Below, piece by piece: positions 21,812-28,482 of a stretch of DNA of 44,099 bases; position 1 is the stretch's first letter, and the number at the start of each line of letters is the position of its first letter. Source of the stretch: a virus; the IMG/VR virus record IMGVR_UViG_3300045996_000300, positions 1-44,099 of that record; one strand, 5' to 3'. The notes under the pieces were generated by a model, which ran no database searches, was not told the DNA's origin, and saw only the letters and a program-made list of their open reading frames with translations. The position numbers and the translations under genes were made by a program.

Positions 21812-21825
21812 TATCATCGCAACAC
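21812..21825 (+). promoter_or_regulatory. Operator copy with -10-like box
   Basis: TATCAT (21812-21817, -10-like) overlaps an exact TCATCGCAACAC (21814-21825). The ATG of the next small gene follows 13 bases later. No -35 box was found 16-18 bases upstream, so promoter status is uncertain; the operator match itself is exact. Confidence 0.5.
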
Positions 21826-21837
21826 GGAACCACAACC

Positions 21838-21948
21838 ATGTCCACCCACGCCTACTTCCTCCTCGTCGACTCGCTCGGCTTCCTGCTGACGATCGTTGCC
21901 CCGGCTGCGTACTTCCTGTGGCAGGATCGCACCCCGCGCCGCCGCTGA
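21838..21948 (+). CDS. Tiny single-TM protein
   Basis: This 36 aa protein has one membrane helix (about residues 5-28, YFLLVDSLGFLLTIVAPAAYFL) and a basic tail (WQDRTPRRR), giving an N-out/C-in orientation by the positive-inside rule. The leader (CGCAACACGGAACCACAACC) is much like that of the 21162 gene. It may act on the host membrane. Function is unknown. Confidence 0.5.
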   Translation: MSTHAYFLLVDSLGFLLTIVAPAAYFLWQDRTPRRR

Positions 21949-21960
21949 TGGGAGTACGCT

Positions 21961-22026
21961 GTGGATATCCTGTGCATCGTCATCGGGTATCTGGCTGGAC
22001 TTGCCGCAGAGTGGCTTGACCTCTGA
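21961..22026 (+). CDS. Candidate 21-residue membrane peptide (GTG start)
   Basis: A GTG at 21961, six bases after GGGAG, opens a 21 aa frame (M/V-DILCIVIGYLAGLAAEWLDL) that is hydrophobic and helical throughout. It could be a membrane micropeptide or a leader for the terminase genes 19 bases downstream. Support is limited to the ribosome site and composition. Confidence 0.35.
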   Translation: MDILCIVIGYLAGLAAEWLDL

Positions 22027-22045
22027 AAATCGAAAATAGGGACAG

Positions 22046-22354
22046 ATGGAAAACGCAACACCACCCCGCAAAAGGGGGCGCCCGCCAGGCCAACCCCGCA
22101 CGGGTGGGCGGCAGAAAGGCACGCCGAACAAACTCTCGACGCAGTTGAAGGAGACGATCCTTCAGGCCCTGCACGAAGAGGGCGGCGTGACCTATCTGCG
22201 TCGCCAGGCGAACGAGAACCCGGCCACGTTCATGTCCCTCATCGGTAAAGTCCTCCCCATGACCGTGCAGCACTCCGGTGACGGCGGCGGGCCTATCGTG
22301 ATCGTGACCGGCATCAGCACGGATACCGACCCCGATGGCGACCAGGCAGATTGA
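22046..22354 (+). CDS. terS: Terminase small subunit-like protein
   Basis: This 102 aa protein likely recognises phage DNA for packaging. The basic start (PPRKRGRPPGQPRTGGRQKGTPNKLS) is followed by a helical region (TQLKETILQALHEEGGVTYLRRQANENPATFMSLIGKVLPM), a pattern common in short phage TerS proteins. The C-terminal tail is acidic and overlaps the large-subunit start by 20 bases. AGGGA precedes the ATG. The assignment rests on this pattern plus the adjacent large subunit. Confidence 0.75.
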   Translation: MENATPPRKRGRPPGQPRTGGRQKGTPNKLSTQLKETILQALHEEGGVTYLRRQANENPATFMSLIGKVLPMTVQHSGDGGGPIVIVTGISTDTDPDGDQAD

Positions 22355-23630
22355 CCTCGGCTATAAGCCGCGCGCCTGGCAACGACAAGTCCACGCAAAG
22401 CGCGAGCGGTTCACGGTAGTCGCTGTGCACCGGCGCGGCGGCAAGTCCGAAGTCGCGATCATGGAGCTGATCAACGCGGCGCTCAACTTCAAACAGGACT
22501 TGGGCCTGTTTTTCTACGTTGCACCGCTGCTGAAACAGGCTAAGGTGATCGCGTGGCAGCGCCTGAAGCAGCGCTGCGATCCGCTGATGGCGGCTAATCT
22601 CGTCGAGGTGAACGAGTCCGAGCTGTACCTGCGCTTCAAGCACAACGGCTCGATGATCAGGATCTATGGCGCAGATAACCCCCAGGCTATGCGGGGCGTG
22701 CGCCTTGATGGCGTGGTCGTCGACGAGGTTGCACAAATCCGCCCCGAAACCTGGGAAGACATCCTGCAGCCGGCCCTGTCTGACCGCAAGGGCTGGGCGC
22801 TGTTCATCGGCACACCGAACGGCCTGAACCTGTTCTCGGACCTGTTCTTCAGGGCGCTCGACGGGCGGGCCGACTGGCACGCGGCACGGTTCACGGTGTA
22901 CGACACGAACGCGCTGGATGCTGGTGAAGTGGCGCGCATCCGCGCTGACTCGTCTGAGCAGTCGTTCGCACGCGAGATGCTGTGCGACTTCAGCGCATCG
23001 GGCGATGACCAGCTCCTGAGCCTGGCCGAGATTGAGGATGCGTGCCGGCGCACGATCGAGGACGGTGATGTGCGCCATGCGCCGCTGGTGCTGGGCGTCG
23101 ACCCGGCCCGCTTCGGCAGCGACCGCAGCACGATCGTCCCCCGCCAGGGGCTCAAGATGCTCAAGCCGCGCATCTACCGTGGCATCGACAACATGGAGCT
23201 CGCCGCGCGTGTAGCCGAGGCCATGGACGAGATGAGCCCGGCTGGCGTGTTCATCGACGCCGGCAACGGCTCGGGCGTGATCGATCGGCTGCGGCAGCTC
23301 GGGCACCGGGTGAGTGAGATCAACTTTGGCGGGCAGTCCGGCAACCAGCACTATGCGAACAAGCGGGCCGAGATGTGGTTCAAGCTGCGCGATTGGGTTC
23401 GGGCGGGCGGATGCCTGTGGAATGACCTGGCGCTGAAGCAAGACCTCGCGGCACCCACGTACAGCTACAATGCCGCCAACAAGCTGATCCTCGAGTCGAA
23501 GGATGACATCAAGAAGCGCGGGCTTCCGTCTCCTGACCTCGGGGATGGGCTTGCGCTCACGTTCGCCATGCCGGTCCGCTCGCGTCCGGTTGACGCGCAC
23601 CAGGCTGTCACCGACTACCAGATTTTCTAG
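22335..23630 (+). CDS. terL: Terminase large subunit
   Basis: This is a 431 aa packaging motor. The ATPase domain has Walker A HRRGGKS (32-38) and Walker B VVVDE (127-131). The C-terminal RNase H-like nuclease shows three acidic clusters: GVDPARFGSD (Asp256), IDAGNG (Asp308) and DLGDGLA (Asp404). It is predicted to cut concatemeric DNA and pump it through the portal. Whether ends are made by headful or cohesive cutting cannot be seen; the circular map with no unique ends does not decide it. Confidence 0.95.
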   Translation: MATRQIDLGYKPRAWQRQVHAKRERFTVVAVHRRGGKSEVAIMELINAALNFKQDLGLFFYVAPLLKQAKVIAWQRLKQRCDPLMAANLVEVNESELYLRFKHNGSMIRIYGADNPQAMRGVRLDGVVVDEVAQIRPETWEDILQPALSDRKGWALFIGTPNGLNLFSDLFFRALDGRADWHAARFTVYDTNALDAGEVARIRADSSEQSFAREMLCDFSASGDDQLLSLAEIEDACRRTIEDGDVRHAPLVLGVDPARFGSDRSTIVPRQGLKMLKPRIYRGIDNMELAARVAEAMDEMSPAGVFIDAGNGSGVIDRLRQLGHRVSEINFGGQSGNQHYANKRAEMWFKLRDWVRAGGCLWNDLALKQDLAAPTYSYNAANKLILESKDDIKKRGLPSPDLGDGLALTFAMPVRSRPVDAHQAVTDYQIF

Positions 23631-23640
23631 GGGAACCCAC

Positions 23641-23841
23641 ATGGGCGCACTGTTCAGCAAACCGAAGGCACCGGCACCTTTGCCCGAGGCCCCGAAGATC
23701 AACCAGGAAATCCTCGACCGCTCGTCGGCCGATGCGATGCGCCGCCGCGCTGGCTCGGCTGCGAACATCCTGACCGGTGGCGTCACCGGTGGCGGCGGCC
23801 TGTCGGGCAGCGTCGCTGTGAAGAAGCTGCTGGGCCAATGA
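23641..23841 (+). CDS. Small conserved head-module protein
   Basis: This 66 aa protein has a Pro/Ala-rich start (GALFSKPKAPAPLPEAPK), then a basic stretch (ADAMRRRAGSAANILTGG) and a Gly/Leu end. Proteins of this pattern often lie between terminase and portal in podoviruses (recalled), possibly as minor head components. AGGGGA precedes the ATG at 23641. The second HNH gene follows at once. Confidence 0.6.
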   Translation: MGALFSKPKAPAPLPEAPKINQEILDRSSADAMRRRAGSAANILTGGVTGGGGLSGSVAVKKLLGQ

Positions 23842-23842
23842 A

Positions 23843-24355
23843 ATGGCGCTCGACCTCATCGGGACGCGAGTAGGACGCTTGACGGTCGTTGATAAGGTCG
23901 AGATGACCAGAAGCGGCGCGCGCTGGCGTTGCAATTGCGACTGCGGAGGGTCTGTCATCAAGCTGACAACGGAACTCCGTCGAGGTGGGTCTGCCATCGC
24001 TGGATGCAAATCCTGCGAGGCTGAGCGCAAGAGCGCGACTTCGTCGCTGCGGACCCATGGGTTGTGCGCTGGCGGCCAATCGCGTTTGTACAAGATCTGG
24101 AAAGGGATGCGCAAACGCTGCTCAAACCAGAACCATATCTCGTTTAAATACTACGGCGGCCGAGGCATCGACGTCTGTTTGGCTTGGCAGGCGTACCCGG
24201 TGTTCCACGATTGGGCGATGGATAGCGGGTATACAGACACCCTATCTATCGACCGCATAGACACCGACAAGGGCTACACGCCCAGTAACTGCCGGTGGGC
24301 CACCGCCGCGCAGCAGGCAAACAACCGCAGGCCCAGGGTGGAAAAACATGGCTAG
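23843..24355 (+). CDS. HNH homing-type endonuclease
   Basis: This is a 170 aa protein of a well-known free-standing phage nuclease type. The N-terminal part has GTRVGRLTVV, WRCNCDCGG and a second CKSC, a zinc-binding module. The central LYKIWKGMRKRC is followed by the YYGGRGIDVC and LSIDRIDTDKGYTPSNCRWAT core with the Asn/Asp/His-like catalytic positions. NNRR lies near the end. It is inserted between the small head protein and the portal, overlapping the portal start by eight bases. Neighbouring genes look uninterrupted, so no intron is implied. Confidence 0.88.
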   Translation: MALDLIGTRVGRLTVVDKVEMTRSGARWRCNCDCGGSVIKLTTELRRGGSAIAGCKSCEAERKSATSSLRTHGLCAGGQSRLYKIWKGMRKRCSNQNHISFKYYGGRGIDVCLAWQAYPVFHDWAMDSGYTDTLSIDRIDTDKGYTPSNCRWATAAQQANNRRPRVEKHG

Positions 24356-26012
24356 CCGCAAAGCAACCGAACTCCTCGAGCTGCACGCTCGCATGAAAAC
24401 CCAGCGGCAGCATTTCGAGCGCGTCTGGCAGGACATCGAGGACCGGATCAACCCGACCGATGTCCAGTTCAACAACGACCGCGAGCAGTTGCAGAAAGGC
24501 CGGCAGCGCACCGAGAAGGTGTTCGATGCGACGCCTGGGCTCGCGCTCGATCGGTTCAAGGCCGCGATTCACTCGCTGGTCACGCCGCGCAATCAGATGT
24601 GGTCGAAGCTCAAGGCTGTCGACAACGACCTGGCCGAAGATCCCGAGGTGAACACGTACCTCGAGGAAGTGAACCGCCGGCTGTTCGCGGCCCGCTATGC
24701 GGCGAACTTCGACAGCGAGGTGCAGGGCTGCTACCATGCGGGCGGCAAGTTCGGCTCATATGGCATGTTCGTCGGCGAGCGCCCAGGTCGGGCGCTGTTC
24801 TACCGCGCCGTGCCCATGAAGCAACTTTTCTTCGCTGAGAACGAGTACGGCGAGATCGACCTGGTTCACCGCGAGTTCAGCTGGACCGCGCGCCAGGCGG
24901 CGCAGAAGTGGGGCGACAAGCTGCCTGAGGTAGTGCGCGACGCGTCCACGCGCCGGCCCGATCAAGAGTTCAAGTTCCTGCACTGCGTGAAGCCGCGCAG
25001 CGATGCGGACGAGTCGCGCCGTGACTATCGCGGCATGGCGTTCGTCTCGTACTACGTGTGCATCGACACGAACGAGATCATCGACGAGGGCGGATTCCGG
25101 GTATTCCCGTACGCCGTTGGCCGGTACGACCTGAACCCGGGCGAGGTGTACGGGCGCTCGCCGTGCATGACGATCCTCCCGGACGTCAAGATGCTGAACG
25201 AGATGAACCGGACGACGATCCAGGCCGCTCAGCTCACCCTGCTGCCGCCGCTGCTGGCTCATCGTGACGGCATCCTCGACGCGCTGCGGCTCACGCCCGG
25301 GGCGATCAACTACGGTGGCGTCGATGACCAGGGCCGGCAGTTGGTGCAGCCGCTGAACGTTGGCGGCGACGTGCGCATCGGGCTCGAGATGATGGATCAG
25401 AAGCGGGCGATCATCAACGACGCGTTGCTGCAGACCCTGTTCCAGATCCTGGTCGACAAGCCGAACATCACGGCGACCGAGGCGATGCTTCGCGCGCAGG
25501 AGAAGGGCCAGCTCATCGGCCCGACCGGCTCGCGCATCGAGTCCGAGTTCCTGACGAAGATGCAGGAACGTGAGCTCGACATCATGTCGGCGGCAGGCCA
25601 GTTCCCCGACATGCCCGAGGTTCTGCGCGAGCGGGGCGGCATCACCGAGATCGAGTACGACAGTCCGCTGTCCCGTGCCCGTGAGGCCGAGGGCGGCGTC
25701 GCGATCCTGCGCACGTTCGAGCAGTTGGCGCCTGTCGCCCAGGTGTCCGGCCCGGGTGTGTTCAAGCGGTTCAACATGGACAAGGTCGCGAAGGAACTCG
25801 CCCGCCTGAACGGCATGCCGTCTAAGGTGCTCTACACCGACGAGGAGATGGAAGAGCTCGACGAGCAGGAAGCGCAGTCGAACCAGATGAGCCAGATGCT
25901 GCAGGCGGCGCCGATTGCGGCCAGTGCCGCGAAGGACATGGCGCAGGCGCAGGCCCTGGCAGGCGCTGCACCTGGGGGCGTGGCGCCTGACATCTTCGCT
26001 ACGGGCGGGTGA
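24348..26012 (+). CDS. Portal (head-to-tail connector), T7-like
   Basis: This 554 aa protein forms the dodecameric channel for DNA entry and the tail platform. Family features include the helical start KATELLELHARMKTQRQHFERVWQDIEDRINP and ATPGLALDRFKAAIHSLVTPRNQMW. YHAGGKFGSYGMFV and GEVYGRSPCMTILPDVKMLNEMNRTTIQAAQ follow, the latter highly conserved in T7-like portals. The C-terminal part has TATEAMLRAQEKGQLIGPTGSRIESEF. The acidic, Gln/Met/Ala-rich tail is normal for the class. The start overlaps the HNH gene; GGGTGG lies upstream. Confidence 0.93.
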   Translation: MASRKATELLELHARMKTQRQHFERVWQDIEDRINPTDVQFNNDREQLQKGRQRTEKVFDATPGLALDRFKAAIHSLVTPRNQMWSKLKAVDNDLAEDPEVNTYLEEVNRRLFAARYAANFDSEVQGCYHAGGKFGSYGMFVGERPGRALFYRAVPMKQLFFAENEYGEIDLVHREFSWTARQAAQKWGDKLPEVVRDASTRRPDQEFKFLHCVKPRSDADESRRDYRGMAFVSYYVCIDTNEIIDEGGFRVFPYAVGRYDLNPGEVYGRSPCMTILPDVKMLNEMNRTTIQAAQLTLLPPLLAHRDGILDALRLTPGAINYGGVDDQGRQLVQPLNVGGDVRIGLEMMDQKRAIINDALLQTLFQILVDKPNITATEAMLRAQEKGQLIGPTGSRIESEFLTKMQERELDIMSAAGQFPDMPEVLRERGGITEIEYDSPLSRAREAEGGVAILRTFEQLAPVAQVSGPGVFKRFNMDKVAKELARLNGMPSKVLYTDEEMEELDEQEAQSNQMSQMLQAAPIAASAAKDMAQAQALAGAAPGGVAPDIFATGG

Positions 26013-26013
26013 C

Positions 26014-26130
26014 ATGGCGCGGATCAGGCTGCGCGAGGCATACGGGCTTGGTCGCGCCAACGGCGAAAGCCGGCTGATATCCGCGTTCTGGGGCCTGGTG
26101 TTCTGGGTCTGCCGGTACGAGCGGCTGTAA
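26014..26130 (+). CDS. Tiny protein after portal
   Basis: This 38 aa protein has a basic N-terminus (MARIRLREAYGLGRANGESR) and a short hydrophobic end (LISAFWGLVFWVCRYERL). Its ATG lies just after the portal stop with GGGCGGGTG upstream. It is a possible membrane-associated peptide. A hairpin terminator follows, so it would be the last gene of this transcript. Confidence 0.4.
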   Translation: MARIRLREAYGLGRANGESRLISAFWGLVFWVCRYERL

Positions 26131-26140
26131 CGCCTCGCCT

Positions 26141-26177
26141 GCACCGCCTGCAGTTCGGCGGTGCTCCTGCAGTTTTT
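26141..26177 (+). terminator. Probable rho-independent terminator
   Basis: GCACCGCC (26141-26148) and GGCGGTGC (26157-26164) form a perfect 8-bp stem with an 8-base loop; TTTTT follows at 26173-26177, eight bases beyond the stem. CCTGCAG occurs three times here, including an 11-base direct repeat TGCTCCTGCAG (26162-26172 and 26181-26191) that may shift the pairing. It separates the portal gene from the next cassette. Confidence 0.6.
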
Positions 26178-26201
26178 CGCTGCTCCTGCAGCCGCGGCCT
26201 G

Positions 26202-26246
26202 TTGCATTCCGCGCGCCGTTCGCGCATGATGTGGTTATCGCATCAT
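26202..26246 (+). promoter_or_regulatory. Promoter of the small-gene cassette
   Basis: TTGCAT (26202-26207), a 17-base spacer and CATGAT (26225-26230) resemble the other phage promoters (TTGCA-N17-YATGAT). ATGATG (26226-26231) and CATCAT (26241-26246) are inverted around the expected start site, and TCGCATCA follows the -10 region as at other sites. It drives the gene at 26264. Confidence 0.55.
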
Positions 26247-26263
26247 TAACGAAGGGAAGCGCG

Positions 26264-26725
26264 ATGCACACCGAGGACAAATACAGCGCGGCGTACCGGC
26301 GAGGTCGCAAGGGTTTCTGTTCCGGCGCTCCGCTCGCCAGTTTCCGTGATCCACTGGAGGTTGCAGGCTGGCAGGACGCGCAAGCGCAGATCGAGCGCGT
26401 CTGGAGCGATCAAGTTCAGACACTCGAGGCGGCAAAAGCCGCGCTTGCTGCCAATGGTCGGCCAAAGGCGCAGTTCGACGACCCGCGGGTGCGCGCCGTC
26501 TATCGCATCTTGTGCAGCGCCGAGGCGCCCCCGGCCGATCAGCATTGGGAAGGGTGGGTCGCGCGCCGCATCGTCGATGCTATGCGCGTTGACGGCGATG
26601 AATTCGTAGAGACTGCGCTGGCTTTGGCTGATGTGTACGCCAGCACGTTCACGAAGGAAGACGGGCGCGCCGCTTATGCTGACCTCCGCTCACATCTTGA
26701 GGCATACGCTGTGGGGCGGCCATGA
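26264..26725 (+). CDS. Hypothetical protein of the inserted cassette
   Basis: This is a 153 aa, largely helical protein: YSAAYRRGRKGFCSGAPLASF, a coiled stretch (WQDAQAQIERVWSDQVQTLEAAKAALAANG), then ARRIVDAMRVDGDEFVETALALADVYASTF. No family was recognised. AAGGGA lies upstream of the ATG at 26264; an in-frame GTG at 26231 would fall within the operator and is rejected. It is the first gene behind a dedicated promoter and terminator. Confidence 0.55.
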   Translation: MHTEDKYSAAYRRGRKGFCSGAPLASFRDPLEVAGWQDAQAQIERVWSDQVQTLEAAKAALAANGRPKAQFDDPRVRAVYRILCSAEAPPADQHWEGWVARRIVDAMRVDGDEFVETALALADVYASTFTKEDGRAAYADLRSHLEAYAVGRP

Positions 26726-26967
26726 CTGAAAATGCCGAATGGCTTATCCGGCAACTGCAGATCAGCCGGCAGTGGGGCGGGCCCAAGCCGCGCATCTCTT
26801 TCGTTCGCACAGCCAACGACATTGGCGTATGGATGTGCCGTAACGGCAACGGCTGGCCTCGCATTCAGCGTTTCGGCGAAAGCCCGGGCAGTGCATACAG
26901 GGCCTGGGCGACGGCATTGGTCCATGTGGTTTACGCGACACCCAGGATTGGAGCCCAGCATGACTAA
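26722..26967 (+). CDS. Small hypothetical protein
   Basis: This 81 aa protein may adopt a small alpha/beta fold: helix NAEWLIRQLQISRQ, strands RISFVRTANDIGVWMCRNG, helix SPGSAYRAWATALVHVV. The ATG overlaps the preceding stop as ATGA, and its end overlaps the next start by eight bases, so the cassette is translated in a coupled way. Function is unknown. Confidence 0.5.
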   Translation: MTENAEWLIRQLQISRQWGGPKPRISFVRTANDIGVWMCRNGNGWPRIQRFGESPGSAYRAWATALVHVVYATPRIGAQHD

Positions 26968-27148
26968 AGACACCCACCGCACCCTGTTGATGATCCTGAA
27001 AGTCATGGCGCTTGCCATCCTGGCCGGCGGCCTAGTCGGCGGCATCCTCGGGTACTTCAATGCCGGCGCCGCATTGGCTGCGATTGCCGGGCTGGTCATC
27101 GGCCAGCTGTCGGCGATTGTTGGTGTGATGATGTGGGAGGATTCATGA
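26960..27148 (+). CDS. Small two-TM membrane protein
   Basis: This 62 aa protein has two Gly/Ala-rich membrane helices (about residues 12-33 and 35-57). A short hydrophilic start (MTKDTHRTL) and an acidic end (WEDS) flank them. Dense small residues suggest close helix packing, as in channel-like or oligomeric peptides. It could be a second holin-like or exclusion protein, but it lies far from the lysis genes. The function is open. Confidence 0.5.
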   Translation: MTKDTHRTLLMILKVMALAILAGGLVGGILGYFNAGAALAAIAGLVIGQLSAIVGVMMWEDS

Positions 27149-27303
27149 AGTTCATCGCCGGCCTGCTGGTTTTCGTGTGCGGGGCCCTGTGGGGCTACCT
27201 GTGCGGCTGGACGTACGCGCATCACACGGTGTCCGTCGAATGCGATCGACTCGGCGGGTTCTATGTGGTCGACCGTGTGTTCGTCTGTGAGCGTAAGCAG
27301 TGA
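27145..27303 (+). CDS. Small Cys-containing membrane protein
   Basis: This 52 aa protein has one membrane helix (FIAGLLVFVCGALWGYLCGW). It is followed by a conserved-looking exported segment, YAHHTVSVECDRLGGFYVVDRVFVCERKQ. Two cysteines in that segment (VECDRLGGFYV ... FVCER) could form a disulfide in the periplasm. I recall very similar short proteins in Burkholderia phages but no function. The stop overlaps the next gene's GTG start. Confidence 0.55.
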   Translation: MKFIAGLLVFVCGALWGYLCGWTYAHHTVSVECDRLGGFYVVDRVFVCERKQ

Positions 27304-27578
27304 GCCTCTTCCTCAAATTCTGGAACCTGCGAGAGCGGTTCCGCGACGTGTTCTGGCGGCACTCGCGTAAACCCGAGGACGTGAAAACGGTGCTTGAGGA
27401 TCTGCGCGAGTTCTGCCGGGCTGATGTGTCCTGCGTTGTCGTGGCGAAGGACGGGCGAATCGACACACATGCGACCGCAGTTGCTGAAGGGCGCCGCGAG
27501 GTGTACTTGCGTATAATGCAACAACTCAACCTGAGCGATGAAGTGCTCAACAAGATGAAGGAACACGAGGATGACTGA
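27300..27578 (+). CDS. Bbp19-like head-module protein (GTG start)
   Basis: This 92 aa protein starts at GTG, overlapping the preceding stop as GTGA. It has a basic amphipathic start (FLKFWNLRERFRDVFW), then VKTVLEDLREFCRADVSCVV and a helical end (YLRIMQQLNLSDEVLNKMKEHEDD). The LxDLxxFCR pattern next to the scaffold gene matches the Bbp19 family of BPP-1-like phages (recalled). The role in the virion is unclear; a head assembly factor is likely. A TATAAT at 27512-27517 inside it might serve the scaffold gene. Confidence 0.65.
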   Translation: MSLFLKFWNLRERFRDVFWRHSRKPEDVKTVLEDLREFCRADVSCVVVAKDGRIDTHATAVAEGRREVYLRIMQQLNLSDEVLNKMKEHEDD

Positions 27579-28287
27579 CGCCGTTTCCGCACCCGCCCCG
27601 GCTGCGCCCGCTGCACCCGGCGGCACCGCTGCCGCACTGCTGACGACCGAGACCGCTGCTCCTGCCGCGCCCGCTGCCGCACAGACCGACCCCGCCGCCG
27701 CCCCTGCGCCTGCTGCCCCGCAGGCTGAAACCCTGGCGATGCCCGCGAAGGACGCGCCGCCCGAGGCATGGGAAGCGTTCTACAACAAGCTCGGCCGCCC
27801 CGAGACGCCGGACGCGTACCAGCTCACGCCGCCCGAAGGCGCTGACGATTCGTTCGTCAAGGCCGTGGCGCCGCTGCTGCACAAGGCTGGCCTCACGCCG
27901 GCCCAGGCAAAGGTGATGAACGAGGGCTGGAACCAGATGCACGCCGAGGCGACCGCCAAGCTTGCAGAGATGGAGTCCGCCCAGGCAGCGCAGGCCACTG
28001 CCGAGAACGAGGCACAGGCCGCCAGGCTGCAGCAGGAGTGGGGCGCGCGCCACACCGAGCAGATGGAGTTCGCCCGTCGCGCCGTCACGCAGTTCCTGCC
28101 GAAAGAGAAGGCCGGCGACATCGTGGCCGCCATCGAGTCGAAGATCGGTTACGCCGAAACGATCAAGCTGATGAACTCGATTGGGCGCGGCCTGGCTGAG
28201 CACGACGCTGCCGGCCTTGGCTCTGCGAACGGCAGCGCGCCGACGAAAGATCCGGCCGCCGTGCTGTACGGCGGGACGATGAAGTAA
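27571..28287 (+). CDS. Scaffolding protein
   Basis: This 238 aa protein guides capsid assembly and leaves the mature head. The first 60 residues are Ala/Pro/Thr-rich and disordered. They are followed by the typical segment LGRPETPDAYQLTPPEGADDSFV and FKxxAxxxGLTxxQA-like HKAGLTPAQAKVMNEGW. A long Ala/Glu/Gln helix, probably coiled coil, spans about 125-170, and a C-terminal helical tip follows. Its place just before the major capsid gene supports the call. A terminator follows. Confidence 0.88.
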   Translation: MTDAVSAPAPAAPAAPGGTAAALLTTETAAPAAPAAAQTDPAAAPAPAAPQAETLAMPAKDAPPEAWEAFYNKLGRPETPDAYQLTPPEGADDSFVKAVAPLLHKAGLTPAQAKVMNEGWNQMHAEATAKLAEMESAQAAQATAENEAQAARLQQEWGARHTEQMEFARRAVTQFLPKEKAGDIVAAIESKIGYAETIKLMNSIGRGLAEHDAAGLGSANGSAPTKDPAAVLYGGTMK

Positions 28288-28307
28288 CCCGACGACGCCC
28301 CGCGCTC

Positions 28308-28342
28308 ACGGCCCGCCCTAACCAGGTGGGCCGTTTCGCTTT
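28308..28342 (+). terminator. Rho-independent terminator after scaffold gene
   Basis: ACGGCCC (28308-28314) pairs with GGGCCGT (28328-28334). Inner GCC/GGT pairs extend the stem to about ten pairs with a 7-base loop. TTTCGCTTT follows. It lies between the scaffold and the major capsid promoter, so capsid protein is made from its own message. Confidence 0.75.
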
Positions 28343-28394
28343 GTGCGCCGAATAAACCACCTCCGGCTGGGTTTTCTCGGTGGATGCCGTTGCA

Positions 28395-28423
28395 TTGTCA
28401 CAACGTGGAGAAACCATTACATT
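28395..28423 (+). promoter_or_regulatory. Probable major capsid promoter
   Basis: TTGTCA (28395-28400), a 17-base spacer and TACATT (28418-28423) give a reasonable sigma70 promoter about 60 bases before the capsid gene. It follows a terminator, which makes a separate capsid transcript likely. Confidence 0.5.
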
Positions 28424-28482
28424 GCGAGCACTGATACCTGTGGTGTCACGAACCGCGCCCAATCTTCATGGAGCTGAACTAA

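Noticed and set aside
22314-23786. Antisense frame of 490 codons over the large terminase
   Set aside because: The sense strand carries all terminase motifs. The antisense translation has the typical Arg/His/Leu-rich shadow composition.
23843-26012. Group I intron carrying the HNH gene
   Set aside because: The portal gene and the small gene before it are both complete with normal starts and stops, so the HNH gene is free-standing.
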